A stretch of 64,000 bases of DNA from Cruorifilaria tuberocauda (taxonomy: Eukaryota > Nematoda > Chromadorea > Rhabditida > Onchocercidae), in the NCBI GenBank assembly GCA_013365365.1, contig JABVXU010000040.1, positions 62,001-126,000 on the forward strand. The letters are read 5' to 3'. Position 1 is the stretch's first letter, and each line of letters opens with the position of its first letter. The notes beneath the pieces are model-generated. The model was not told where the DNA came from. It was given only the letters and a program-made list of their open reading frames with translations, and did no database searches. Positions 48,374 to 56,603 of the stretch are shown here, piece after piece. Position numbers and translations under genes: made by a program.

Positions 48374-49922
48374 TTATATCTTATAGTGCTAGTAATCTTT
48401 CAAATCTCGCGAAGTTTACTTTAAATAGATTGTGCTATTACTTTTAGATTATGATTATACCTGCCTTGTTATTTTTTCTGTGAAGAATCTAAAAAAAATA
48501 TAGGTACTCACTAAAATTTCTATATTTTAGCTATCTTTTGCCTTGTTAACTTTTTTCTTTACATTTATAAGGCTTTACTAACTTACTTAAATCATCGTGT
48601 AGAATAAGATATGTTAGTAGTTTGTCTGTTTTCTCTTAGTCATTAATATTCCTTCTTCATATTTTACTTCTATTAACGAGTAATTCAGTAAATTTTTCAT
48701 ATTTCGCAGAGATTTTTCTAAGTGGCTTACATTATACTTAGATTATTTAGCAGTCTTCTTTTTAGGAATTGGGTTATATGGTTTAATGCATGAAAACTTG
48801 CGTTCATTTTCACTTCGAAAGTTTGTACCTTTCTGAAATAACCTGACATGTGATTTCATTCTAATTGATTCTGTTGCTGTGTAGAAAGTAAAATGTACAA
48901 CTTATAATCTTTGAGTGTGTATAAGTTCAGCATGAACATTTATTGTTTTGCCATGTTATAAGAACATTTCTCTAATTAACTGGGATGGGAAATGTCTCTC
49001 TTGTTATAGAGATTTTATCTATCTGACTATTGAAAAAATTGTTTTCATGGAATTATACTTTACTTTTTTAACTTGCTTGAAGATATTTTTAATGCTAATT
49101 TATGAATGCTATATGTTCTGATATTGAAGGATGCAGAATATCATTCTCTCTGTTATCTTGTTTCTCAAGATTTTTACCTTTTAGAAATCTAAGCTGCCAT
49201 TTCTCTCAATTAGATCTCACTATAAGTGAGTTAAATTAAAATTTAATATGTAAAACTTAAAAGGTGTTCAATGACTTGACTCAAAGAAGTAAAGAAGTTA
49301 ATTAAAATTCACTGAACTAGTAAAAACCTATTTCTCTGTTGTTTTATCTAGTTTCTCTAGTCCATGTAGGATAGGCTAATTATTTATTTAATAAAAAATT
49401 AAAAACTTAAAATGATACAAAAGTTTCCAAGATTAGAAGCTGGTGGTTATGAGAGAGGATTATTTTAAATTGGTAAGGTTCCATTTAAAATGTTAATATC
49501 GACTATAGAGATTAGTTTTAAAGTTTCGAATTTCATACACTAATCAACAGAAATATTAAGACCTAAGAAAAGTCATTTTATAGAAGGCAATGTTAACGAT
49601 AAAAATCATGTCAAGATCTGAGTCAAATGTTATAGACCTACTAAATGTAAGAAAATTCTAAAAGAAAAAGCCTGTTGCTAAAACAGTTTTTAGCTATTTT
49701 AAAATAAGACCAAAATAAGGCTGCTCATCATAAATCAACTATTAACTTTTTAATATTTTCACTTTTATTCTTTTATAATACAAGGAGATCTCCTATTTCT
49801 AGCGCTTTTCCTGCTATCTAGCTCATAGTTAGTTGGTTTACTGTATATCGTAATAACATGATAAAATAATTTATATCTCCATGTTGTTCAATATAAAGCT
49901 GTGTTAATCTAAAGTCACAGCT
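48374..49922. other. 1.55-kb stretch without an intact gene
   Basis: This is the longest gene-free stretch. A 51-codon open plus-strand piece (48684-48836) encodes a hydrophobic segment, YLAVFFLGIGLYGLMHENLR, that resembles part of an NuoK/MnhC-type membrane subunit. There is a hairpin GCTAAAA/TTTTAGC at 49677-49694 and a 12-base palindrome AGGAGATCTCCT at 49793-49804. No tRNA or intact frame was found. Confidence 0.45.
49897..49922 (-). terminator. Hairpin directly after the metallophosphoesterase gene
   Basis: AGCTGTG (49897-49903) pairs with CACAGCT (49916-49922) over a 12-base loop. It begins at the base after the stop codon on the minus strand. Only a weak T-rich stretch follows, so termination may be partial. 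Confidence 0.45.
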
Positions 49923-51182
49923 CTAGTATATAGTAAGCTTAAAGTCTTCTGTTAGTTTTACAGAATACATTTCCTTATTATCTTGGGTATAGAAAGTAAA
50001 CTCATGGTTGTCTAAGTTTAGTATTGCAAAACCAAAGCCGAAAAAGTTTCTGACTTCGTGTGCTAAGTAATTTTTATTATTTGGATAATTAAATTCTACA
50101 TTTCGGTAGATCGATTTTTGGTCTTGAGCATGTAGTAGTGCACCTCCATTCCCCACTATGATCTGATCTGGAACATTGTTCATTAATAGCATCTGAGCTA
50201 TATGAATATGACCAGAAACTATGGTAGCTATGTTGCTGGGGAATTTGTCTCCAAAAGCTTTAATTTGTGTAAGATTGCCATGACTTTTTAGAGTCAAAAA
50301 TTCTTTTTTTGGAAATTTCCAAAGAGGTTTATGAGTTAAAAACCAAGTAGGCTTACTAGAATTAGCTTGTATCAGTTTATCGAATTGTTTTTCAAAAATG
50401 TCAGTTGTTCTTTGGTTTATAAAAATATCCTTAGCAGATGAAGAATCGAATACAAAAAATCTAATCGGTCCAGCATCTAAAAACCAGCTAGGGATACAAT
50501 TTGCACACTTTCTAGAAGAGAGAGGATATGGATCTAAGTACCTAAACCATCCTTCGTAAGCCCTGTTGCAGTCTTCATGATTCCCTCTAACAAAAAGAAA
50601 GGAAGATTGTGATAAAATGTTCTTTGCAGGATTGAACCAATCAGCGTACCAAACTTCTTTATTGTGTCCGTAGACATTGCCACATTTTTTTTTATTTCTG
50701 CATTTTTTTTTTCTGTAATGATAGTCACCAACGTGGATAGTTAAATCTGGTTTATGTAGAGCAATAGAATCTAAATTTTTCTTTAAAGGCCAGCTACTTG
50801 TTGAATTACATTCTTGCTGAAGGAATGCGTTTATTCTACAGCCAGTGTCACCGATAAAAGCAATTTTGCCGATTTTTTCTGGCAATGTGGGAATTTTTGT
50901 ATTGTTAATACTAATATTTTTGGTACTAGTTTTTGTTATTAGCTCACATACTGTTTCAGTATAGTTGCCTTTGTTAATTGAACTACGACTTAGCATTTCT
51001 ACTTTCTCACCATCAACATGAGCAGTAGGACATGTGTCATTTTCTATGATTGCACGTACACTTAATTTATTTTCTGGAATAACTTGAGACCACGTATATA
51101 ATATTTGTGCTTGTGCATGGAGAGAATAAAGGCTAGTTATAAAAGGTAAGGTTAGAAAAACAAGGATATTAGATATATTCAT
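49923..51182 (-). CDS. Secreted calcineurin-like metallophosphoesterase
   Basis: This 419-residue phosphoesterase has a signal peptide (MNISNILVFLTLPFITSLYS, cut near HAQA). The metal-binding motifs are complete: Asp112 in FIGDTG, Asp153 in HVGDYHYR, Asn201-His202 in VRGNHEDC, His in FLTHKPLW, and GHIHIAQ. The domain before it (residues 28-100) resembles the N-terminal part of purple-acid-phosphatase-like proteins. Cysteine pairs (CRNKKKC and CANC) suggest disulfides in the periplasm. The substrate is unknown. It is divergent from the tRNA-Leu/ribA unit. Confidence 0.9.
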   Translation of the reverse strand: MNISNILVFLTLPFITSLYSLHAQAQILYTWSQVIPENKLSVRAIIENDTCPTAHVDGEKVEMLSRSSINKGNYTETVCELITKTSTKNISINNTKIPTLPEKIGKIAFIGDTGCRINAFLQQECNSTSSWPLKKNLDSIALHKPDLTIHVGDYHYRKKKCRNKKKCGNVYGHNKEVWYADWFNPAKNILSQSSFLFVRGNHEDCNRAYEGWFRYLDPYPLSSRKCANCIPSWFLDAGPIRFFVFDSSSAKDIFINQRTTDIFEKQFDKLIQANSSKPTWFLTHKPLWKFPKKEFLTLKSHGNLTQIKAFGDKFPSNIATIVSGHIHIAQMLLMNNVPDQIIVGNGGALLHAQDQKSIYRNVEFNYPNNKNYLAHEVRNFFGFGFAILNLDNHEFTFYTQDNKEMYSVKLTEDFKLTIY

Positions 51183-51221
51183 TTATATAAAACCTAAATA
51201 GTTAAAGCTCATAATCTTGAA

Positions 51222-51299
51222 ATAGGTAATTTAATCGTATAGGTAATCTTTAAATTATCCTAGTATCAGATTGACACTTTAGATGAAAAATTTTAAGAT
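51222..51299 (+). promoter_or_regulatory. Promoter and repeat cluster before tRNA-Leu/ribA/virB operon
   Basis: TTGACA (51271-51276), a 17-base spacer and TAAGAT (51294-51299) form a good sigma-70 promoter about 44 bases before tRNA-Leu. Just upstream, ATAGGTAAT occurs twice, at 51222-51230 and 51239-51247 (17 bases apart). An imperfect inverted copy, ATTATCCTA, ends near 51262. This layout suggests a regulator binding site. Work on the Brugia Wolbachia described regulators of the ribA/virB operon; whether they bind here is inference. Confidence 0.55.
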
Positions 51300-51342
51300 A
51301 CTTAAGTAATTTGAAACAATTGTGTAGAAAATAGAATAAAGA

Positions 51343-51430
51343 GCGGTCGTGGTGAAATTGGTAGACACGCAGCGTTGAGGTCGCTGTGGCTTATAATGCC
51401 TTGGAAGTTCAAATCTTCTCGTCCGCACCA
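51343..51430 (+). tRNA. tRNA-Leu (anticodon GAG)
   Basis: This class II tRNA has a D arm TGGTGAAATTGGTAGACACG, anticodon stem CAGCG/CGCTG with loop TTGAGGT (GAG), a long variable arm TGGCTTATAATGCC, and T arm GGAAG-TTCAAAT-CTTCT. The acceptor GCGGTCG/CGTCCGC has one U-U mismatch at pair 5-68. CCA is encoded (51428-51430), unlike tRNA-Arg in this window. The ribA ATG is only 24 bases after the CCA. Confidence 0.94.
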
Positions 51431-51454
51431 ATTTCTTGTTTTCATTTAAGTGAA

Positions 51455-52537
51455 ATGTTTAGGGATCAAAGCAGAAATAAGGTAGAAAGAGCTATTACCG
51501 AGATCAGACGCAGTTTACCAATTTTAATGTATGATAAAAGCGATTATCTATTATTTGCTGCTGCTGAAACCTTGGATAGGGATTTATTTGATAAGTATAA
51601 GCTTATATCAGACAAGCTATATATTACATTAACTTCAAGTAAAGTGCAGTATATATTAAAGAATGGAGATGGCTGTAGTAAACGCTTACCAATAAATGAT
51701 TTTGATGAGCTGCTTAGTTTAGTAAATTGTTCGATGGAAGTTTACACAAAGAGGTTGCAGTTCTCAAAGATGATAGATGAATATGCTGCTATTTTACTTA
51801 AATTCTCAGAGTTATTGCCATATGCATTGGTGCTCGATATGACTTTTAAAGATAAGAATGAGATGCAAAATTGGTGTAAGAGAAATGATGTTATTGCACT
51901 GAATACGTCATTTATAAATTGTTTTCGTCAGGATTATAATGATGTATACGAGGTATGTAAAACATCTCTATTTTTGAAGCAAACCCAAAAGGTAAATATC
52001 ATATCTTACAGAACTAAAAATTATGGGAAGGAGCATTATGCAATTATTATTGGTGATTCAGGTAAAGAAGGTGAACCGTTAGTGAGAATTCATTCTTCAT
52101 GCTATACAGGTGACTTATTAGATAGTTTATCATGCGATTGTAGAGGTCAATTACATCAGGCGATTCAAGTAATGTCTGAATCTAATGGTGGCATTATATT
52201 ATACTTAATGCAAGATGGAAGAGGTATTGGGTTAACTAGTAAGCTAAGGGCATATGGTATGCAGAGAAAGTATAACCTTGACACCGTAGATGCAAATAGG
52301 ATATTGGGCTTTGAAGATGATGAAAGAAGCTTTGCTGTTGCAGCTAAAATACTTCAGAAATTGGATATTAAGAGAATCCAACTACTTACAAATAATGGTA
52401 ATAAGTCATTAGACTTGAAAAACAGTGGTATAGAAGTTACAAAGTGTTTACCGCTTATTATTGAGTGTAACAAATATAATAATTCATACATGAAAACAAA
52501 ATTTGGCAAATTAGGCCATAGATTAGGAACTTTTTAG
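51455..52537 (+). CDS. ribA: GTP cyclohydrolase II, first gene of the type IV secretion operon
   Basis: RibA opens the GTP ring to begin riboflavin synthesis. ATG 51455 gives 360 residues. The frame is open back into tRNA-Leu (51386) but that is not coding. The C-terminal half is the cyclohydrolase: RIHSSCYTGDLLDSLSCDCR with the zinc cysteines, then LYLMQDGRGIGLTSKLRAYG. The N-terminal 190 residues (VERAITEIRRSLPILMYD) form a domain that lacks clear RibB (DHBP synthase) motifs and may be degenerate or of the GTP_CH_N type. It lies 71 bases before virB8. Co-transcription of ribA with virB genes is established in Wolbachia. Confidence 0.93.
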   Translation: MFRDQSRNKVERAITEIRRSLPILMYDKSDYLLFAAAETLDRDLFDKYKLISDKLYITLTSSKVQYILKNGDGCSKRLPINDFDELLSLVNCSMEVYTKRLQFSKMIDEYAAILLKFSELLPYALVLDMTFKDKNEMQNWCKRNDVIALNTSFINCFRQDYNDVYEVCKTSLFLKQTQKVNIISYRTKNYGKEHYAIIIGDSGKEGEPLVRIHSSCYTGDLLDSLSCDCRGQLHQAIQVMSESNGGIILYLMQDGRGIGLTSKLRAYGMQRKYNLDTVDANRILGFEDDERSFAVAAKILQKLDIKRIQLLTNNGNKSLDLKNSGIEVTKCLPLIIECNKYNNSYMKTKFGKLGHRLGTF

Positions 52538-52608
52538 CTTTTTGTTGTGATTGTTTTTTTAATTTATTTTGTTTATCAGTTTTAATTAAAGTCTTAAGGA
52601 AATTTAAA

Positions 52609-53292
52609 GTGTTAAAGTTTTTTAAGCAAAAAAAAAACAATAATTTGTTGGATAAAGATATAAATTGGAGTTCAAGCCGATATAGCGTGGTTGTTGCTCA
52701 GAGGAATGTTTTACTTTTATTTACATTAATATTATCAGTAGCAATTTCTGTAAGCATATTAGCTATATTTAAAATTAGCACTGCTAGTACTATTGAACCT
52801 TTTGTCATAGAAATTGAAAAAAAATCAGGGATAGTACAGTGGGTTGATCCTGTTACAGTAAAACGATATTCTGCAGATGAAGTATTGAACAATTATTTTA
52901 TTGCAGAGTATGTAAAATCAAGAGAGATTTTCGATCCATATAACTATAATTATAACTACTATACAAAGGTGAGATTATTTTCCTCATCTAGTGTATTTAA
53001 TGAGTTTAAAAATTATACAAAACTGCAGAATATGGATGATCTTTTTAGTTTGTATTCAGATTTTGTTAAAAATGAGTTTAAGATTCGCTCAATCCAGAAA
53101 TTGTATGATAATACTTTTCAAGTGAGGTTTACTGTAGAATTTACCCGAAAAGATGGGAGTTCTATAAGAAAAAACAGGATAGCTATCATGTCATATAGGT
53201 ACGCATCACTTGAAATGAATAATCAACAAAGGTATGTTAACCCGTTAGGATTTCAAGTGACTTCTTATAGGGTAGATGATGAATATGTATAG
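52609..53292 (+). CDS. virB8: Type IV secretion protein VirB8
   Basis: VirB8 is an inner-membrane assembly factor with a periplasmic domain. The 227-residue protein has a cytoplasmic N-terminus, one membrane helix at residues 33-54 (VLLLFTLILSVAISVSILAI) and a periplasmic domain with YVKSREIFDPYNYNYNYYTK and FTRKDGSSIRKNRIAIMSY. The start is GTG 52609 with AAGGA upstream. Its end overlaps virB9 by 17 bases. Confidence 0.96.
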   Translation: MLKFFKQKKNNNLLDKDINWSSSRYSVVVAQRNVLLLFTLILSVAISVSILAIFKISTASTIEPFVIEIEKKSGIVQWVDPVTVKRYSADEVLNNYFIAEYVKSREIFDPYNYNYNYYTKVRLFSSSSVFNEFKNYTKLQNMDDLFSLYSDFVKNEFKIRSIQKLYDNTFQVRFTVEFTRKDGSSIRKNRIAIMSYRYASLEMNNQQRYVNPLGFQVTSYRVDDEYV

Positions 53293-54079
53293 GGCATTGT
53301 TAGTTTTACTGATAAGTAGCAGTTTAAATGCATCCATTAATTACAGTAATCCTATTTCTATAGACAGTAGAATAAAGACTTTTGTATATAGTCCTAATGA
53401 AGTATTTACAGTTGTTTTCAGTCAAGGTTACTATTCATATATAGAGTTTGCAGAAGGAGAAAAGATCAAAAATATTGCTGTTGGTGATGCTTCTAGTTGG
53501 AAAATCAGCCCTTATGATAATAAATTACTTATCATGCCATTTGAAGTTAGCAGTCGTACTAACATGATCATTACAACCACAAGAAAGAGAAATTATATTT
53601 TTGATTTAATCTCAAGGCCAAACTATGATAAATACCCAAGTGCTGATGCTGAAAAAGCAAGTCATGACTATTCTGCTGAAAAAGATATATCTTATGTGGT
53701 ACGTTTTTATTATCCACAGGACGAAGATGAGTTTGACGTTGATTTAGATGAGGTATCAACTCCTACTCAAACGCAGTGTGTTATAGATAAATTAGAGGGT
53801 GTAATACAGGAAAATGCTACAAGGTATAATTATACATATATCAATAAAGGTGTTAATGCTGATATAATCCCCATGGAGTTGTTTGATGATGGTTATTTAA
53901 CCTATTTTAAGTTTAGGGATAATAACAAAATACCCCAGATTTTTATAGAAGGAAATGAAGCTAAATTACCTTGTAAGAGGCTATTGTTTGATGGTTATAT
54001 TATAATAAAAGGGGTGCATAAGAGGTTATTCATGCGTTATGAGGATGATGAGATTGAAATTATAAATAGGTCACTTTAG
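53276..54079 (+). CDS. virB9: Type IV secretion protein VirB9
   Basis: VirB9 lines the outer part of the core channel together with VirB7 and VirB10. The 267-residue product has a signal peptide (MYRALLVLLISSSLNAS). ATGs at 53276, 53279 and 53285 all precede it. The N-terminal domain has DSRIKTFVYSPNEVFTVVFS and the C-terminal domain has NYTYINKGVNADIIPMELFDDG followed by TYFKF. Two cysteines remain in the mature protein (TQCVIDK, LPCKRLL), which could matter for pairing with a VirB7-like lipoprotein. Confidence 0.96.
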   Translation: MMNMYRALLVLLISSSLNASINYSNPISIDSRIKTFVYSPNEVFTVVFSQGYYSYIEFAEGEKIKNIAVGDASSWKISPYDNKLLIMPFEVSSRTNMIITTTRKRNYIFDLISRPNYDKYPSADAEKASHDYSAEKDISYVVRFYYPQDEDEFDVDLDEVSTPTQTQCVIDKLEGVIQENATRYNYTYINKGVNADIIPMELFDDGYLTYFKFRDNNKIPQIFIEGNEAKLPCKRLLFDGYIIIKGVHKRLFMRYEDDEIEIINRSL

Positions 54080-54095
54080 CTTCGGTATATGCAAT

Positions 54096-55583
54096 ATGAA
54101 TAAAGAAAGGGATAATAGCTCAGAGGACGAATCAGAAGTAGAGAGTAAGGTAGTAACAGTTGGCTCTAGTCAAGGTCATAGAGTGTTAATGGTTGTTATT
54201 TTAATGCTTCTAGTTACTGGAGTGTATTACTTCTATTTTGGCCCTTTTTTTCATGAAGAGAGTTTAGAAGTCATTAAAGAAGAAAAAATAAAGCAAAGTG
54301 CTCAGGAATTGAGGAAAAAATTAGAAAAAGTCCCAGATGATACGATAGTTCATGAAAGAATAATAACTGATTTGCCATCTTTGCCTCCTCTTTCTACACC
54401 ACAAGTTATACCAGAGGTAAGTAAGATTAAGAAGGAGGAAGTAGTAAAGAAGGAGGGGGAGAAGCTAAAAGGAGCTCATGTATCAAATATACCTATTTTA
54501 CCAAAACAGAACTTTCCTTATAGCGGTAATGCTAGTAGTTTGCCTACTCCGTTATCTACAATAGGAAACAGTGGTTATCCTAAAGATAGACGTGGTACGC
54601 AAATGTTAGCAATTTTAGGCAATGAGAAAAAGAAAGTGGCTGCTGATGCTATTTTATCTAACACTTCAGCACAATTAAGTACAGCTACTAAAATTGGAAA
54701 ACTTGGTTTTATGATTGCTCAGGGTAAAATTATTGATGCTGTTCTTGAAACTGCAATAGATTCTGACCTGCAAGGTATGTTGCGTGCTGTGATTAGTAGT
54801 GATGTTTATGCAGAAACTAGTGATATGGTTCTAATACCGAGAGGTTCAAGATTAATAGGTAGTTATTCTTTTGATTCAAATATGGCAAGAGTACGAATAA
54901 ATATAAATTGGAGTAGGATTATTCTACCTCATGGAATAGATATCTCCATCTCATCACTTGGTACAGATGAGCTTGGTAGAGCAGGAATCTCTGGAATAGT
55001 TGATAGCAAAGTAGCAAGCGCATTATTTTCTTCAATATTGCTTACAGGGGTTTCAATTGGTTCGGCTGTCATAGCGCAAAAAGCTTCTAATCTTATCGAT
55101 GTATTTACTGCTATAAATCTAGTAAGATCAATTACTGCATCTGAAATAGATATTTCTCCCCTTAGGGATATTATTGGCAAGAAGGGTAATTCTCATGGAG
55201 ATGAAGAAGGGGAAAAGAGCAGCGATAAGTGGAAACTTGAGATCGGAGCTATTAGAAAAATTAAGAGTGCATCTAACGAACAAAATTTGGTTGAGATATT
55301 TAAGCAGGTAATAAGGGATTTAAATTTGGGTTCAATTGATAATAATCGAGTTGATGAAATCACTTTAGAGGATATAAAGCTATTATTACAAAAGCAAGAA
55401 AGTAAGTCTGTTTATAAAGAGATAATTGAAAAATCAATCAACGATTTCTCTAAAGAGATGAGAGGCATAGTTAACAGATATATAGGTAAGAAGCCAATTA
55501 TTTATGTTGATCAAGGCACAGCGTTGAAAGTATTTGTTAATCGAGATATAGTATTTCCTCCACAAGCAATATTAAATCGATAA
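54096..55583 (+). CDS. virB10: Type IV secretion protein VirB10
   Basis: VirB10 spans both membranes and senses ATPase activity. The 495-residue protein has an acidic cytoplasmic N-terminus, one membrane helix at about 30-48 (VLMVVILMLLVTGVYYFYFG), a Pro/Lys-rich linker and the conserved outer-membrane domain (ISSDVYAETSDMVLIPRGSRLIG; GISGIVDSKVASALFSSILLTG; DQGTALKVFVNRDIVFP). A stretch of about 170 residues between the antenna region and the C-terminal motif (residues 360-465) is longer than in Agrobacterium VirB10. Confidence 0.96.
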   Translation: MNKERDNSSEDESEVESKVVTVGSSQGHRVLMVVILMLLVTGVYYFYFGPFFHEESLEVIKEEKIKQSAQELRKKLEKVPDDTIVHERIITDLPSLPPLSTPQVIPEVSKIKKEEVVKKEGEKLKGAHVSNIPILPKQNFPYSGNASSLPTPLSTIGNSGYPKDRRGTQMLAILGNEKKKVAADAILSNTSAQLSTATKIGKLGFMIAQGKIIDAVLETAIDSDLQGMLRAVISSDVYAETSDMVLIPRGSRLIGSYSFDSNMARVRININWSRIILPHGIDISISSLGTDELGRAGISGIVDSKVASALFSSILLTGVSIGSAVIAQKASNLIDVFTAINLVRSITASEIDISPLRDIIGKKGNSHGDEEGEKSSDKWKLEIGAIRKIKSASNEQNLVEIFKQVIRDLNLGSIDNNRVDEITLEDIKLLLQKQESKSVYKEIIEKSINDFSKEMRGIVNRYIGKKPIIYVDQGTALKVFVNRDIVFPPQAILNR

Positions 55584-55584
55584 A

Positions 55585-56568
55585 ATGAACTATGCTGCAC
55601 TTGATACATATTTAGAGCCTTTACAAGACATCTTTCAGGAAGAAGGTGTGAATGAGATATCGATAAATAAACCAAAGGAGATATGGATTGAAAATCGCGG
55701 TGAAATAAGATGTGAAAAATTGGAAGTATTTGATCTTAACCATTTAAAGTCACTTGGCAGGTTAATTGCTCAAGCTACAGAGCAAAAGCTAAGTGAAGAA
55801 GAACCACTGCTTTCAGCTACATTGCCAAATGGTTATCGTATACAGATAGTATTCCCTCCAGCATGTGAGCCTGATAAAGTAATTATGTCAATTCGTAAAC
55901 CTTCGACTATGCAATTAGTGTTGGATGATTATGAGAAGATGGGGGCTTTTTCTGAGATTGCTATAGAAGTACCTGATAACTCAGTAAATCGTCACCTAGA
56001 TTCACTATTAAAGCAAAAAAGAATAAAGGAATTTTTAGAATATGCTGTAGTAAATAAGAAAAATATCATAATTAGTGGTGGAACTTCTACTGGCAAGACT
56101 ACTTTTACTAATGCTACTTTACGTGCTATCCCAGTTGAAGAAAGAATTATTACGGTTGAAGATGCAAGAGAGATCATTTTGAATGACCATCTTAACAGAG
56201 TACATCTTATTTCCTCTAAAGGAGGACAGGGTAGGTCAAAAGTGACTACTCAGGATTTGATAGAAGCATGCTTACGTTTAAGGCCGGATAGAATAATAGT
56301 TGGTGAACTACGTGGAGTGGAAGCTTTTAGTTTTCTTAGAGCAATAAACACTGGTCACCCAGGGTCAATATCAACTCTTCACGCAGATAGCCCTGTAATG
56401 GCTCTTGAACAAATAAAATTGATGGTTATGCAAGCAAACCTTGGTATGTCTCCAGATCAAATTATGCGGTATATTAAAAACGTAATTGATATTGTCATCC
56501 AATTAAAAAAGACTAGTAGTGGGAAAAGAAGTATTTCTAAAATACTATTTACTAGGTCTTTAGACTGA
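55585..56568 (+). CDS. virB11: Type IV secretion ATPase VirB11
   Basis: VirB11 is a hexameric cytoplasmic ATPase that powers pilus assembly and substrate transfer. The 327-residue protein has the P-loop GGTSTGKT (residues 165-172), the Asp box ITVEDAREI, Walker B in LRPDRIIVGELRG and the His box TGHPGSISTLHADSP. The start codon lies one base after the virB10 stop. Confidence 0.97.
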   Translation: MNYAALDTYLEPLQDIFQEEGVNEISINKPKEIWIENRGEIRCEKLEVFDLNHLKSLGRLIAQATEQKLSEEEPLLSATLPNGYRIQIVFPPACEPDKVIMSIRKPSTMQLVLDDYEKMGAFSEIAIEVPDNSVNRHLDSLLKQKRIKEFLEYAVVNKKNIIISGGTSTGKTTFTNATLRAIPVEERIITVEDAREIILNDHLNRVHLISSKGGQGRSKVTTQDLIEACLRLRPDRIIVGELRGVEAFSFLRAINTGHPGSISTLHADSPVMALEQIKLMVMQANLGMSPDQIMRYIKNVIDIVIQLKKTSSGKRSISKILFTRSLD

Positions 56569-56603
56569 GTTCATAAATTTATATGAGATAAGGGAAGCAA
56601 TTT

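Noticed and set aside
51386..51454. N-terminal extension of ribA into tRNA-Leu
   Set aside because: The extra codons lie inside the tRNA and its CCA end; the start at 51455 gives the normal protein.
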